From Nymphaea colorata (taxonomy: Eukaryota; Streptophyta; Magnoliopsida; Nymphaeales; Nymphaeaceae): a stretch of 64,000 nucleotides of DNA. Of the stretch, positions 48,900 to 59,148 are shown in pieces; the stretch's first letter is position 1, and every line of letters starts with the position of its first letter. The notes under the pieces are model-generated. The model made no database searches. It was not told the DNA's origin and saw nothing but the letters and a program-made list of their open reading frames with translations. The stretch lies in NCBI RefSeq assembly GCF_008831285.2, contig NC_045145.1, positions 22,008,802 to 22,072,801 on the forward strand, in the 5' to 3' direction. A program made the translations under genes and the position numbers.

Positions 48900-50370
48900 C
48901 AAGTAAAAAAGAATGTGCGCACTTCCCCATAGTTCTTCATACCGCAACGTCAAGGCGCCAATTAGTTTCTGAACTACAAATGTTTTGTTTGTATCTGTAG
49001 GAAAAAAAATACAGCCATGGTTGAATCTATTCATCCCAAACTCTGTAGTTTTAATAATTTGTTCCATAGCTAGTCTTCTTCTTAAACTTTGTACACTTGC
49101 TTGTTATTTTCACCATGCTTAGTAACACCCATTTTTTAGTAGCCGAATAATATCTAATAGCGTAATTTTTTCCACAACAAATGGTGGTGCATTGCCCTTC
49201 ACATAGGGCTGTTCCATGAGTCAAACCAACTTGAGGTCGACTCGAATTTGTTAGGTAAAACTTTATTTGAACTCAACTCTTTAATAACAACTCGAGGTTG
49301 AGTAAAAAACTGAACTTGCTTAATTTAATGAGTTGAGATTGAGCTAGGCAGGCTCAACTCGATTAAACACAATTAAGCTCGTGGAGAAAGAATACGTGTA
49401 AAATACTTCCTTTTTTTCTCGCAAGTGAAAAGTTACCCTAATGGTCTTCTTTGAGGTAGCCAATCCCACGTTCAGGTTTAGGTTCCTAAACATCTTACTT
49501 TATAGTAAAAATAAGTTTTTATACATGGCTTGGCTAAGCTCCAACCGAACCTAGCTTGAGCTTAGCCAAATTTGAGTACTCTAAGCCCGAGCTGGAGCTT
49601 ACCAACTTGTGCTTGAGGCGAGCTTAACTTGTGGCTTATGCTTGTTCTGCTCAACTCAAACTCGGCTCATGAACAGCCCCACTAGTCGCAGTACTCCCAC
49701 TTCCTTCTACATGGAAAACGAACGGCGCACTTCAGTGAGGATGAAAATGTCTTCATTCTAAAGCTACGATTGGCCGAAAAACATCAACAGATGCAATAAC
49801 ATTGGCATTTGGCAAGTCGGTTCTTAACATGTCTGTTTAGGTTCGGTTTAAACTAAAGTTGGGTTCTGATTCAAATGTTTAGTATAGTTTGATCGAGTTT
49901 AGACTGTAAATTTGGATTCAGATGCGATATAACTAGTTGTTTGATTCGTAAATAGGTTATTGTTAGATAGTTGTTTAAGTTGTTCAAACGGGTACAGTCA
50001 TTATATAGAGCGTGTGGAGTGTGGACATATTTACCGATGTTTTTCAGCCGACAAAAGTTTTTACCAAGCAATCCATCGTTAAAATGTTTTCCCATGCTTG
50101 TCACTTCAACCAACGTCCGGGTAATAGGCGTATTTTTTGTAGTGATGCTCATCATTTATTAGTGTCATTAGTTAACTTATGTGGTGCGTCACGCAAACCA
50201 AAGTGGTGTGTGCCATGACACATATGTTGTCTTATTTAAGTTAGAAAAGATGCACCATGATTCTTTTAGAGAGGCATTTGACTATCGATTTTTGAAATAG
50301 CTCCAATTAGCATATGATATATTTCTTCATGCAGTAACTTTAGATGCCATTGCTCACCCGGTTCTAAGTG
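48900..50370. other. Spacer of array unit 5
   Basis: A shortened spacer with the MITE at 49204-49681. From about 49780 sequence is lost or rearranged relative to unit 1, part appearing in the other orientation (CAAGTCGGTTCTTAACATG). No gene. Confidence 0.7.
49204..49681. mobile_element. MITE, unit 5 copy
   Basis: Left end TAGGGCTGTTCCATGAG, right end CTCATGAACAGCCCCA. Same family as 25625-26079 and 36483-36940. Confidence 0.65.
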
Positions 50371-50375
50371 CTCTC

Positions 50376-50382
50376 TATATAA
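50376..50382 (+). promoter_or_regulatory. TATA box of MMP gene 5
   Basis: TATATAA lies 54 bp before the chosen ATG. The ATG at 50388 is too close to be in the transcript. Confidence 0.75.
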
Positions 50383-50429
50383 GAGCGATGCATTCTTTGC
50401 TGTGTTTCCCCATGATCAGGTTCCTCCAA

Positions 50430-51392
50430 ATGCCCACAATGGTTGCTACATTATCCTTTCTTGCAATCCTCATGCTTTTGCTTCAGACCAACTGTATGGA
50501 GTGCGCTTCTGGTCACATTGACAACTGTCACATTGACAACTTCCATTACCAGGCAAGGGCAGAATTCCTGCAACTTTCTGGCTATGGCAAAGGACAAAGC
50601 CATGAAGTGCTCCCCTCCCTAAAAAGATATCTTCAACATTTTGGCTATTTGGACACGGTTGCCGACACAGGATTCTCTGGTGTTTTTGATGAAGATCTAG
50701 AAGCTGCCGTGCAGAAATACCAAGCGTTCTTCAGCCTCAATGCTACTGGTATACTCGACACAGCAACAGTGCACCAATTAATCCAGCCGAGATGTGGCGT
50801 ACCAGACATAATCAAAGATCTAGCGCTGGCAAAATTCCACCACCGGATAAATGTCACTGGCAACTCAAGTTCATCACTGTACCGTATCAGAAATAGCCGT
50901 TGGCCACCATCAAGCAGGAGTCTCTTGTATAATATTGAAGAGAACGAGCACATGCCATTTCCTATAGAAGAGCTGAGGCCTGTCTTCCGTGAGGCATTCC
51001 AAACATGGGCTTTGTCCTCGCCATTCGGCTTCAGAGAGACTTCGACCGACAGAATCGCTCAGTTGCACATCGGATTCTACAGAGGGCAGCACCACGCAAG
51101 TTGTCCTCCATTTGGCGACTTGCTCGCACATGCATCTTATCCACCACATGGGATGCTTCACATCAACGCAGATTATGTATGGGCGATCGACCCTGAGATC
51201 TTGAAGAACACGGAAGAATCGTACGATGTTCAATCGGTCGCCCTTCATGAGATTGGCCATCTATTGGGGTTGGGTCATAGTACAGTTCCAGAAGCAATCA
51301 TGTATGCTACATTGGATCCTCAAACAAGGAAGGTGGAGCTGCATGGCGATGATATTGCAGGAATCAATGCTATGTATCCTCGGTCTAGTTGA
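50430..51392 (+). CDS. Matrix metalloproteinase (matrixin, M10A), intact copy 5
   Basis: 320 aa, single exon, no lesion. The signal peptide is MPTMVATLSFLAILMLLLQ. The propeptide follows, with the cysteine switch at Cys122 (QPRCGVPD). The catalytic domain has His273, Glu274, His277 and His283 in HEIGHLLGLGHS and the Met-turn in EAIMYA. Relative to copy 4 it has a short internal duplication (GHIDNCHIDNFHY) after the signal peptide and an extra His (FHHRINVTG). It lacks a C-terminal membrane anchor, so a secreted soluble protease is expected. It is the last unit of the array, and the hAT-like element downstream is unbroken here, marking the original right edge. Confidence 0.93.
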   Translation: MPTMVATLSFLAILMLLLQTNCMECASGHIDNCHIDNFHYQARAEFLQLSGYGKGQSHEVLPSLKRYLQHFGYLDTVADTGFSGVFDEDLEAAVQKYQAFFSLNATGILDTATVHQLIQPRCGVPDIIKDLALAKFHHRINVTGNSSSSLYRIRNSRWPPSSRSLLYNIEENEHMPFPIEELRPVFREAFQTWALSSPFGFRETSTDRIAQLHIGFYRGQHHASCPPFGDLLAHASYPPHGMLHINADYVWAIDPEILKNTEESYDVQSVALHEIGHLLGLGHSTVPEAIMYATLDPQTRKVELHGDDIAGINAMYPRSS

Positions 51393-51605
51393 TTGATTCT
51401 TGGAGTTAATTCTTACAAGGCTATGGATCCCTAGGCATAGTGATTCTTAGGGTTTTGACTAGGTTATGTATCCTATTCTCACTTGCCACATTTTTGTCAC
51501 CTTTGGGACAAATTGTTACCCTATATTTTTGTTAATCAATTTCCATTTTTTGTTGGCTCTCTCTCTCCCAACCCATCCTGAGCCCTGAACCCATGATGGT
51601 AGAAT

Positions 51606-51930
51606 TAGGTATGTGAATGGATTAGATTTGAATTAGATATATCCTTTGTGTGCTTTTTCGGATAATCAAATATTCATATTCGAATACAAACAAAAAAAGA
51701 CATCCAAATTCAATATTTGAACCAAATTTGGCATATTCTCAAAATGTATTTGTTTAAAAATAAATTCAATCAAAATCTGTATCCGAAATTGATCCCATAT
51801 GTGTGTATATTGAATCTCAACCCAAATCCGAATCTGATCTGATTTCTTAATTAGATTTTTTTTTAATATCTGATTTTTTGAGAATGGTTCAATTGGATAT
51901 CCAATTGAAATCGAATATATTGACATCACC
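51606..51930. mobile_element. hAT-like MITE at the right edge of the array, unbroken copy
   Basis: Left end TTAGGTATGTGAATGG and right end TATTGACATCACCAAG are imperfect inverted copies, with the interior rich in GGAT/ATCC words like the hAT element at 43901-47250. Behind MMP copies 2, 3 and 4 only the left ~75 bp is present and is joined to MTP12. Confidence 0.7.
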
Positions 51931-52344
51931 AAGTAAATTACACCATTATCAATTGTGGTACAAACAAACAAGGTAACCACAAAATCTGGGATTATCTGTA
52001 GAATATACAGATTGACCCTACCCAAAATTCATGGGTAGTGCCTGATTCTTGTATTGGACCATGCCGAGTGAAGGTTTTCCTCGTGCGGGAAAGTGCACAC
52101 AATCTACGCTTACTAGTAAAGTTTTGAAGGAGTAAAGGGAAGGACTAAAAGAGAAGTGAATTCAATAGTTTCAGCGAGACAATTGAAGTCTTCATAAATC
52201 ACATGATTGAGGTGGTATGTTTATAGAACAAGAGATAAATTAGACTCCACCATTTACTTGGTAGAGGGAGCTCTAGTCCCACATATGAATGAGAAAACAA
52301 CTTGGTTCTCCATTGGGATCAATTTTACATGCAAAGAAATAGAG

Positions 52345-52412
<68 letters not shown>

Positions 52413-53640
52413 AATGTAAATCTGGTTGTCTAGATATTAACAAAATGGCCATAATCCATAAACAAATGGCTATTAATTTTTTTGCGATTATCAAATCCAC
52501 GCTCATGGCAAGTCCCAAACTGCCACCTCCCGAAGGAAACATCAAACTGAACCGTTAAAATACAAAACTGTCCTTTAATCAAATTTGTCTCTTAAAAAAT
52601 GAAAATTACAAGAAATGCCATGGCCCCTCTGGGCTGCCTCTGCACGGTGAGGACCAGCGGAGGGGTCGACGCTGTCAACCCGTTCAGCAAGGGTCGATCA
52701 TCGCCGGTCAGGCAGGAACGCTTACTTTTGGGTGTAAAGGGAAGAAACTTCAAAAGATTTGTTGCTATTTCATTTTCCTTTTTGGTGTTTCTGGTGTCGT
52801 AGATAGGTTTGAGGATAGCTTTAGGAGTAAAGGAACTATCTGGACGGATCTTTTACCGGAAAGCGACCGGGTTTTGGTGGAGTTTTTGCCTAAAACTATC
52901 CAATGCGCACCAGTATAGATAGCCATTCCTTTTGTTCTTCTTGGTTTTGATCATTTTAATCAGATTTTTTTTCTCTCATGTTCTCAGTGTGATTGTGGAG
53001 TTTCAGCCGGAAATCAATCGGATTTCAGTCCATTTTCACCCAAAACTGTAAACAGGATCGGCTGTCGTTGTAGTTGATTTTCTAGCGACTTCATCTGTTT
53101 TTTTACCCCATTTCTTGTTGGATTCCTATCACAGTTGTGTTCTAGTGTATAACTACTGATTTGAATGTTAAAACACCGTTTCCAGACTGGATTTTGCCAG
53201 AATATGTAGCGTTTTGTGCACTTCTCCCGTCAACATAGAAACTTATGGCACCGCCCAAAATTTTGGTGCGAAAGAGATTACTTGTGTGGGTGATCCCACT
53301 GCCTGAGCAAGGTCGCAGCTCCCTTCCTTCCCTTCCTCCCCTCATCTTCCTTTTATAGAGTTGTGTCGGTTGGTACCAAGGGGTCAGATGTCCATGTACT
53401 TCAACGGACCTACCCCTTTTTATAGTTCAATTTTTTCAGAAACAACGTTGATTCAGGGTTACTTTTATAATTTACTAAACCCTTTCAACGACTGTCCGAG
53501 ACTTTGCCTCAAGTTAAAAAGTGGAGCGGTGATTTGTTAATCTCCCATGTCGGCTCATTGGAATTTTGTCAAATATTTAATTGAGGAGAAGGAGGACCAA
53601 ATAGTTGTTTGAATCATTGAGAGTTGATCGTCACATAGTA
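51931..53640. other. Region between the array and the old MMP pseudogenes
   Basis: It holds a (TA)n tract (52347-52411). The remaining sequence shows no gene, and the open frame at 52599-52802 has no features I recognise. Sequence near 53640 begins to match the MMP 5' flank. Confidence 0.5.
52347..52411. repeat. (TA)n microsatellite
   Basis: An uninterrupted AT/TA run of about 65 bp. Confidence 0.95.
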
Positions 53641-53898
53641 ACTAGATCGAGTGCGTACTCATCATTTATTAATGTCATTACTTAACATATGGTGTGTGCT
53701 GCACAAACCAAAATGGTACGTGGCCTTGTCACAAACACATAGAAATATATTGTCTAATTGAGAAAAGATGCACCACCATTCTTTTGGAAAGACACTTGAT
53801 TCTTTTTTTTTTTTTTTGAAGCAATCGAAATTGGCATACGTATTTCTTCTTGGGGCAACTTTGGATGCCATTGCCAGTCACTTTATCTCTACGGCTTT

Positions 53899-53905
53899 TA
53901 TATAA
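53899..53905 (+). promoter_or_regulatory. TATA box remnant of MMP pseudogene 6
   Basis: TATATAAG in the MMP promoter context, within a 5' flank (53650-53910) that still resembles those of the array copies. Confidence 0.6.
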
Positions 53906-53910
53906 GAGAA

Positions 53911-55180
53911 ATGTGCTTCTTGCACTATTTTCACAGGGACCAAGTTCTTCTTGTCCTTTATTGCAATAATTTTGCTTCAGCTGAATGCCACCGGTTTCCC
54001 GTCACGACGACAACTTCCACAACCACGCATGGCCAGAACTCCGGCAGCTTTCTGGCTAGGGCACAGGGCACAGCCATTCAGTACTCCTTTCCCTGAAAAA
54101 ATATCTTCACACCATCTTGTTTATCTGGACACAGTTGGAGACATAGGAACGTTCCCTCATGTTTTTGATGAACATCTCCAGGCAGCCATCAAGATATACC
54201 AACTGTTCTTCACCTCAATGCTATAGGAATACTCGACTCTGCAACAGTGCACCACCTGATCCAACCGAGGTGCGGCGTAAGAGATATCCTCAAACCCCCA
54301 ATCTGGGCAAAAATCCACGGGAATATAAATGTTATCGCCAACTCAATTTCAACGCTCTGTAAGCTCAATGGGGCTAGCTGGCCAGCATCAAGGAGGAACT
54401 TCTTGTACAAGATCTGGAGGACGGCCGACCTGCCATATCCTATGACCAGTGTTCCATGCAGCATTTGAAACATGGGCCACCGTCTTGCCATTCGAGTTCG
54501 TAGAGACGTTATTGAGACCAGCCAATCTGCACATCGTGCTTTACGGAGGGAAGCATGTGTTGGTGTATAGAATTTAATCCATACTGGACACTCATCTGCA
54601 ATACCGCGGATCTACGGAGGGAATTTTTTCTTATGTAAGGACATTTATGCTATTTTGTACAAATGCGGGTTTGCCCTAATCCTTATGTTGTGAGGGGGGC
54701 CGCAGTTTCTTTTTTGGGTCTTCTCTCTGAGAGTGTCTGTGTTCATCTGAGAGTGAATAGTGAAAGATCTGTTCGACCGTGGAGCAACCACGTAAATCTT
54801 TGTCTTCTTCCTTGTTGCTTCTATTCCCCTCTTGAGAGTGCGAGAGGAGAGTTGTGTGTGTTGTTCCTAACAGCATGTAAGTTGTCCGATGGCATTTGAT
54901 GGTCGTGGTAGATCGCTGGCGCACTCATTTGATCCGCCGATTGGGATCACTCACTACGACGCAGATGATTTATTGGCGATCGACCCTCAGAAATTGGCAG
55001 AAACAGAGGAGCGAATGGCCTGCAGTCCGTAGCCCTTCATGAGATGGCCATGTGTTGGGGTTGGATCATAGTTCAGTTCCTGAAGCAGTCATGTATCCTT
55101 CCCTGAAACCTCAAACAAGGAAGGTGGAGCTCCATGCGGATGATATTGCAAGCATCAAGGCTCTGTATCCTGACGGCTGA
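53911..55180 (+). pseudogene. MMP pseudogene 6, old, split by a solo LTR
   Basis: It is more diverged than copies 1-5. Recognisable blocks are VYLDTVGD, HHLIQPRCGVRDI (cysteine switch), GASWPASRRNFLYK, AHSFDPPIG and, at the end, ALYPDG. Several frameshifts are present, including a missing base in the zinc site, which reads HEM instead of HEIGH. A 315-bp solo LTR lies in the catalytic domain at 54558-54872. It shares the promoter region with the array copies, so it descends from the same family. Confidence 0.88.
54558..54872. mobile_element. Solo LTR with 5-bp target duplication
   Basis: Begins TGTTGGTG, ends CCTAACA, flanked by GCATG on both sides (54553-54557 and 54873-54877). When it is ignored, the MMP reading frame continues directly across the site with one copy of the duplication. 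There is no internal retrotransposon sequence, so it arose by LTR-LTR recombination. The TG...CA ends and 5-bp duplication fit an LTR element; the superfamily is unproven. Confidence 0.92.
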
Positions 55181-55435
55181 TTGATTCTCAAGGTTTTGAC
55201 AAGGCTCTGTATCCTCAGGGTTTAGTGATTCTTAGAGTTCAATTTGACAGGGTTATGTTTGCAATTAGGATCAAGTCTCAAGATCTTCTCCCTCGCGACA
55301 TCTGTTACCGAGAACGTCAAGGTTGCGTGCACAGGAGTTTGCATGCAACAAAATGTGCACTCAACAAAATAAGAAGGAAAGTTGGGGGCTCTTTAGAATT
55401 TTTTTTATAAAAACATCTAAATTTTTAAATTTTTC

Positions 55436-55436
<1 letters not shown>

Positions 55437-55477
<41 letters not shown>
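55437..55477. repeat. (TA)n microsatellite
   Basis: AT/TA dinucleotide run. Confidence 0.9.
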
Positions 55478-55480
<3 letters not shown>

Positions 55481-55669
55481 TTCACTGGTTCTATTTTATC
55501 ATTACACATCCTCATGCATGCAAGGCGTGTGCAACTAACCAGTTTGGTTGTTACCTTGGTGATAATTTGTCGATTACATTTTGTAATCAAATAATTCTAT
55601 TTTGCTGTTTCTCTCTCTCTCTCTCTCTCTCAATTTGAATTAGTAGTTGTTGTCGGCAAGCCTTTTGTT

Positions 55670-55674
<5 letters not shown>

Positions 55675-55734
<60 letters not shown>
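55675..55734. repeat. (TA)n microsatellite
   Basis: AT/TA dinucleotide run of about 60 bp. Confidence 0.9.
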
Positions 55735-55735
<1 letters not shown>

Positions 55736-56400
55736 CTCGGCAAATTTGTCCAGCATTAGATTTGGACAACTGTCGTGCTTCTGAAGTTGATTGTTTGTAA
55801 GGAGAAAGAAAAGCAGAGTCCATAGAGATGATAATATTATCTGATTTGGATCAGAATTTAACTGAACCATTCCGATAAAATAGGATACGAATAAAAAGGC
55901 AATTAATACCCAAGTAAGAAATCAGATAGGATTTGGATTTAAGAAATGTTATTAGACTGGATTTGGATTTGGATTTACATATACACAACTGTCTGATCAA
56001 ATTCGAATTCAAATTCATAACAATATTGGTTTTAAATAATTGTCCAATACTCATAATCGGCCAGGGCCAGGATAAGAAATTGAGAGAGACAAAAAGGGCT
56101 ATTAAAAAAATTGAAAGAGAGAGAGAAAAAGAAGAAAAGGTTAACGTCGTTCAGAGAAATCTCCTACTTCCATGATGTACCTCACCACTCTACTATCACC
56201 ATGATGAGATTTCCACTATGAAGGTACCACATTACAGTCATGCCAAATTGAGGAGATGTTTCTCCTTTATTTTATTAAGGAAGTTACATTTGATTTTATC
56301 TTGAAGACATTCTTCCTGCGCAAAATCGGTGACATGCTTGGAGTTGCCAGATTTGCTCCATGCTTGAGTAGGCATGGATTTGGTTTATAGGCAGCTATTG

Positions 56401-56734
56401 CTCGCCGGCAACTCAACTTCAATGCTCTACAAGCTGACAGATAACCGCTGGCCACCATCTCGCCGTCCAAGTTCTCAGAGTTGCCACAAAGTGGTTGTCA
56501 CGGTAGCCGATTTGCATTTCACATTCTTCACAGGAAAGCACCCAATTTGTAAAAGGCCATTTGATGGTCGTGGGGGAACGCTGGCACACTCAACCTATCC
56601 GCCGGTTGGCAAGAGTCACTATAATGCAGATGAAATATGGGTGATCGACCCTAAGAAATTGGCAGAAATGGAGGGATCGAGAGACCTGCAATCTCTCGCC
56701 CTTCATGAGATCGGCCATCTTCTGGGGTTGGGTC
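56401..56734 (+). pseudogene. MMP pseudogene 7, internal fragment
   Basis: It begins at the sequence for AGNSTS, equivalent to VTGNSS of the intact genes, so signal peptide and propeptide are absent. Blocks DNRWPPSRR, FDGRGGTLAHSTYPP, YNADEIWVIDP and SLALHEIGHLLGLG remain. It is cut within the zinc site by the LTR of a copia element, so the third zinc histidine and Met-turn are missing from the window. Confidence 0.9.
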
Positions 56735-56940
56735 TCTTAAGGAAAGTGACGACTCTACCAAAGAAAGGCTCAACAGTAAAAGAATTGAAGATGGAAAGAA
56801 GCTCGGTGGTAATGGTAAAAGAATTGAAGTTGGAAGCAGGATGAAGAAATAGAAATCAAAAAATGATCTCTAGTGGATGTAAGTCAAATTGACTGGACCA
56901 CGTAAACCTGTCTTTGCTCTGCTCTTTCTTCTCTCTTTTA
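56735..56940 (+). repeat. 5' LTR of the outer copia element
   Basis: It starts where MMP homology stops (TCTTAAGG) and ends just before the primer-binding site. The start resembles TGTTAAGG of the inner element. The partner LTR is outside the window, so boundaries are approximate. Confidence 0.65.
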
Positions 56941-58905
56941 TGGTATTAGAGCCAACTTCAGGTCTTGTTTTAGCCTGTATTTCAGCGATCAAGACTGATA
57001 ACCATGGTGGATTCTCCAGCACCAACATCAGAAAATTCAGGATCTTCAATCAATACAAGTTCTGGTATGATTTTCACTTCCCCACCATGCAATACCCCAT
57101 CAATTTACAACATTTCTTAAGCATCAAGCTTAATGCAGAAAACTACTAGATATGGTAATCTCAGTTTGTTTCTATCTTGATATCTTGTGATTTAATGGGG
57201 TTTTTTAATGGCTCTAATGCCACCCATATATGTGGATGGAAGTGGGACTGTAGTCAACCAAGACTATGTTCTGGCTTAGATAGGACTACCTGTTGTTAAG
57301 CTGGATCAAATGATCCTTATCAAAAAGCATTCACACTCAGATCGTAGAGCTGAAATCCTCTGCTGAAGTATGGAAATATCTCAAGTAGTCATATGCTGCT
57401 CATTTTAGGTCTAGAATTATGCAACTGAAGTCTGAGGTATGAGACCTCAAGAAAAGGATTTTAAGCATGGATGCATATGTTCATAAGGCCAAAATGATAG
57501 CACATCAATTAGCTACAACATCAAAACCAGTTGATGAAGATGATTTGGTCCTCTATATTCTTAAAGGTTTACCTTCAAAGTATGCTGCCTTCAAAACTAG
57601 CATATAGACTAGAAAGGAGGCTATAACATTAAATGAGTAGCATGGCCTCCTCTTTATGCAAGAGGCAAACCAATAGGAGAATGAAGTCCAAGTTGAGTCT
57701 TTGACTCCATCTGCTAACATTGTGACAAAGATCAATTATGGTATGCATCAAAACTATAAAGGAAGAGGGAGAAATAATTATCAAAACATGAACAAAAATT
57801 TTCAAGAAAAAGAAAGACTGACTTGTCAAATATATGAGAAAGTTGGGCATGTGGCTAAAAACTCCTATTCATCTTCTCAAAGAAAAATGACCTAACTTGG
57901 GATCGAGTCTTCAAGCCTATCACTCTTCAACTGGAAACTCTTACAACCAACAAGTAGGAGACGATAATTGGCATCTGGATTCAGGCACGACACACCACAT
58001 CACCAATGATATTAACAATTTATCTATTCATACTGAATATTTGAAGGGATAATAATATTTGTTTTGAATTTCATCCTGACTTGTGTTTTATTACAGACCG
58101 AGTAATAGAGATGGTGCTTCGCCAAGAAACAACTAGTGGAGGTCTATACAAAGTAAAGCTTGACAACAAGAATAAAGAAGCATTGAGTAGCAATAAGGAG
58201 CCTATTGATCTATGGCACATACGTCTTGGACATCTAGCAGTTTCATTAGTTAAAAGAATTTTAGTTAATTCTGATTTGCTTTATGATAGCATGTTTTTTG
58301 TGTCTTTGTGTGAGCCTTGTCTTAAATTGCAGTCAAAATTGCCTTTTAAAACCTCTACATATAAAGCGTCTATTCTTCTTGAGATTGTTTATTTAGACAT
58401 TTGGGGTCCATCTCCAATTACAAGTTCAAATAATTTTAGATACTATGTGATTTTTGTGGATGGTATCTCTAGATACATATGGCTATCCTTGTTGAAAAAT
58501 AAATCTGATGTTTCCATCATATTTAAAGCTTTTAAATCTCTGATTGAAAATCTTACACTTTACAAAATTAAATATCTTCATACAGATGCAGACAGTGAAT
58601 TTGTAGGATTAAAATGCGTTTTGATTGAGCATGGCATCGATCACAGGATCACATGTCCACACGCTATTGAACAAAATGGTATGTCTGAAAGACGTCACCG
58701 ACACAAAGTAGAAACTAGTCTTGCACTTACGGCTGAAGCTAATGTTCCAAAAAATTTCTGGTCATATGCTTTTTCTAGTTCAGTATACCTTATTAACTGA
58801 ATGCCAGCGAAAACTCTTGATTATCTATCACCATTAGAAAAACATTTTAAAAGAGCATAGAATTACAATTTCCTAAAAGTTTTTGGTTGCGAGTGTTTTT
58901 CTTAT

Positions 58906-59148
58906 TGTTAAGGAAAGTTTTGAATGAAGATTGACGATAATTGTGGATCTAGCTTGATGATAATTGTGGATCTAGATTGACGATAATTGTGCATCTAATT
59001 TTCATACCTTGTCCTTTTTATTTATTGTAACCTACCATTGTACTCTCTATGTATATACGTTGTATTCTCAATCATACACATAAGAGAAAAAGATTTCATC
59101 CTAAGCTCATATCCTCTCTTTCTCTCACAAATTTCTTGATGTTTTTCA
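58906..59148 (+). repeat. 5' LTR of the inner copia element
   Basis: 243 bp, TGTTAAGG to TTTTTCA. It has three copies of a ~25-bp unit containing GATAATTGTG, versus two in the 3' LTR. Confidence 0.92.

Larger units (their letters stand above)
55181..56400. other. Region between MMP pseudogenes 6 and 7
   Basis: It contains (TA)n tracts at 55437-55477 and 55675-55734, a (CT)n run at 55608-55631 and hAT-like GGATTTGGATT words at 55845-56030. No gene is visible. Confidence 0.6.
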
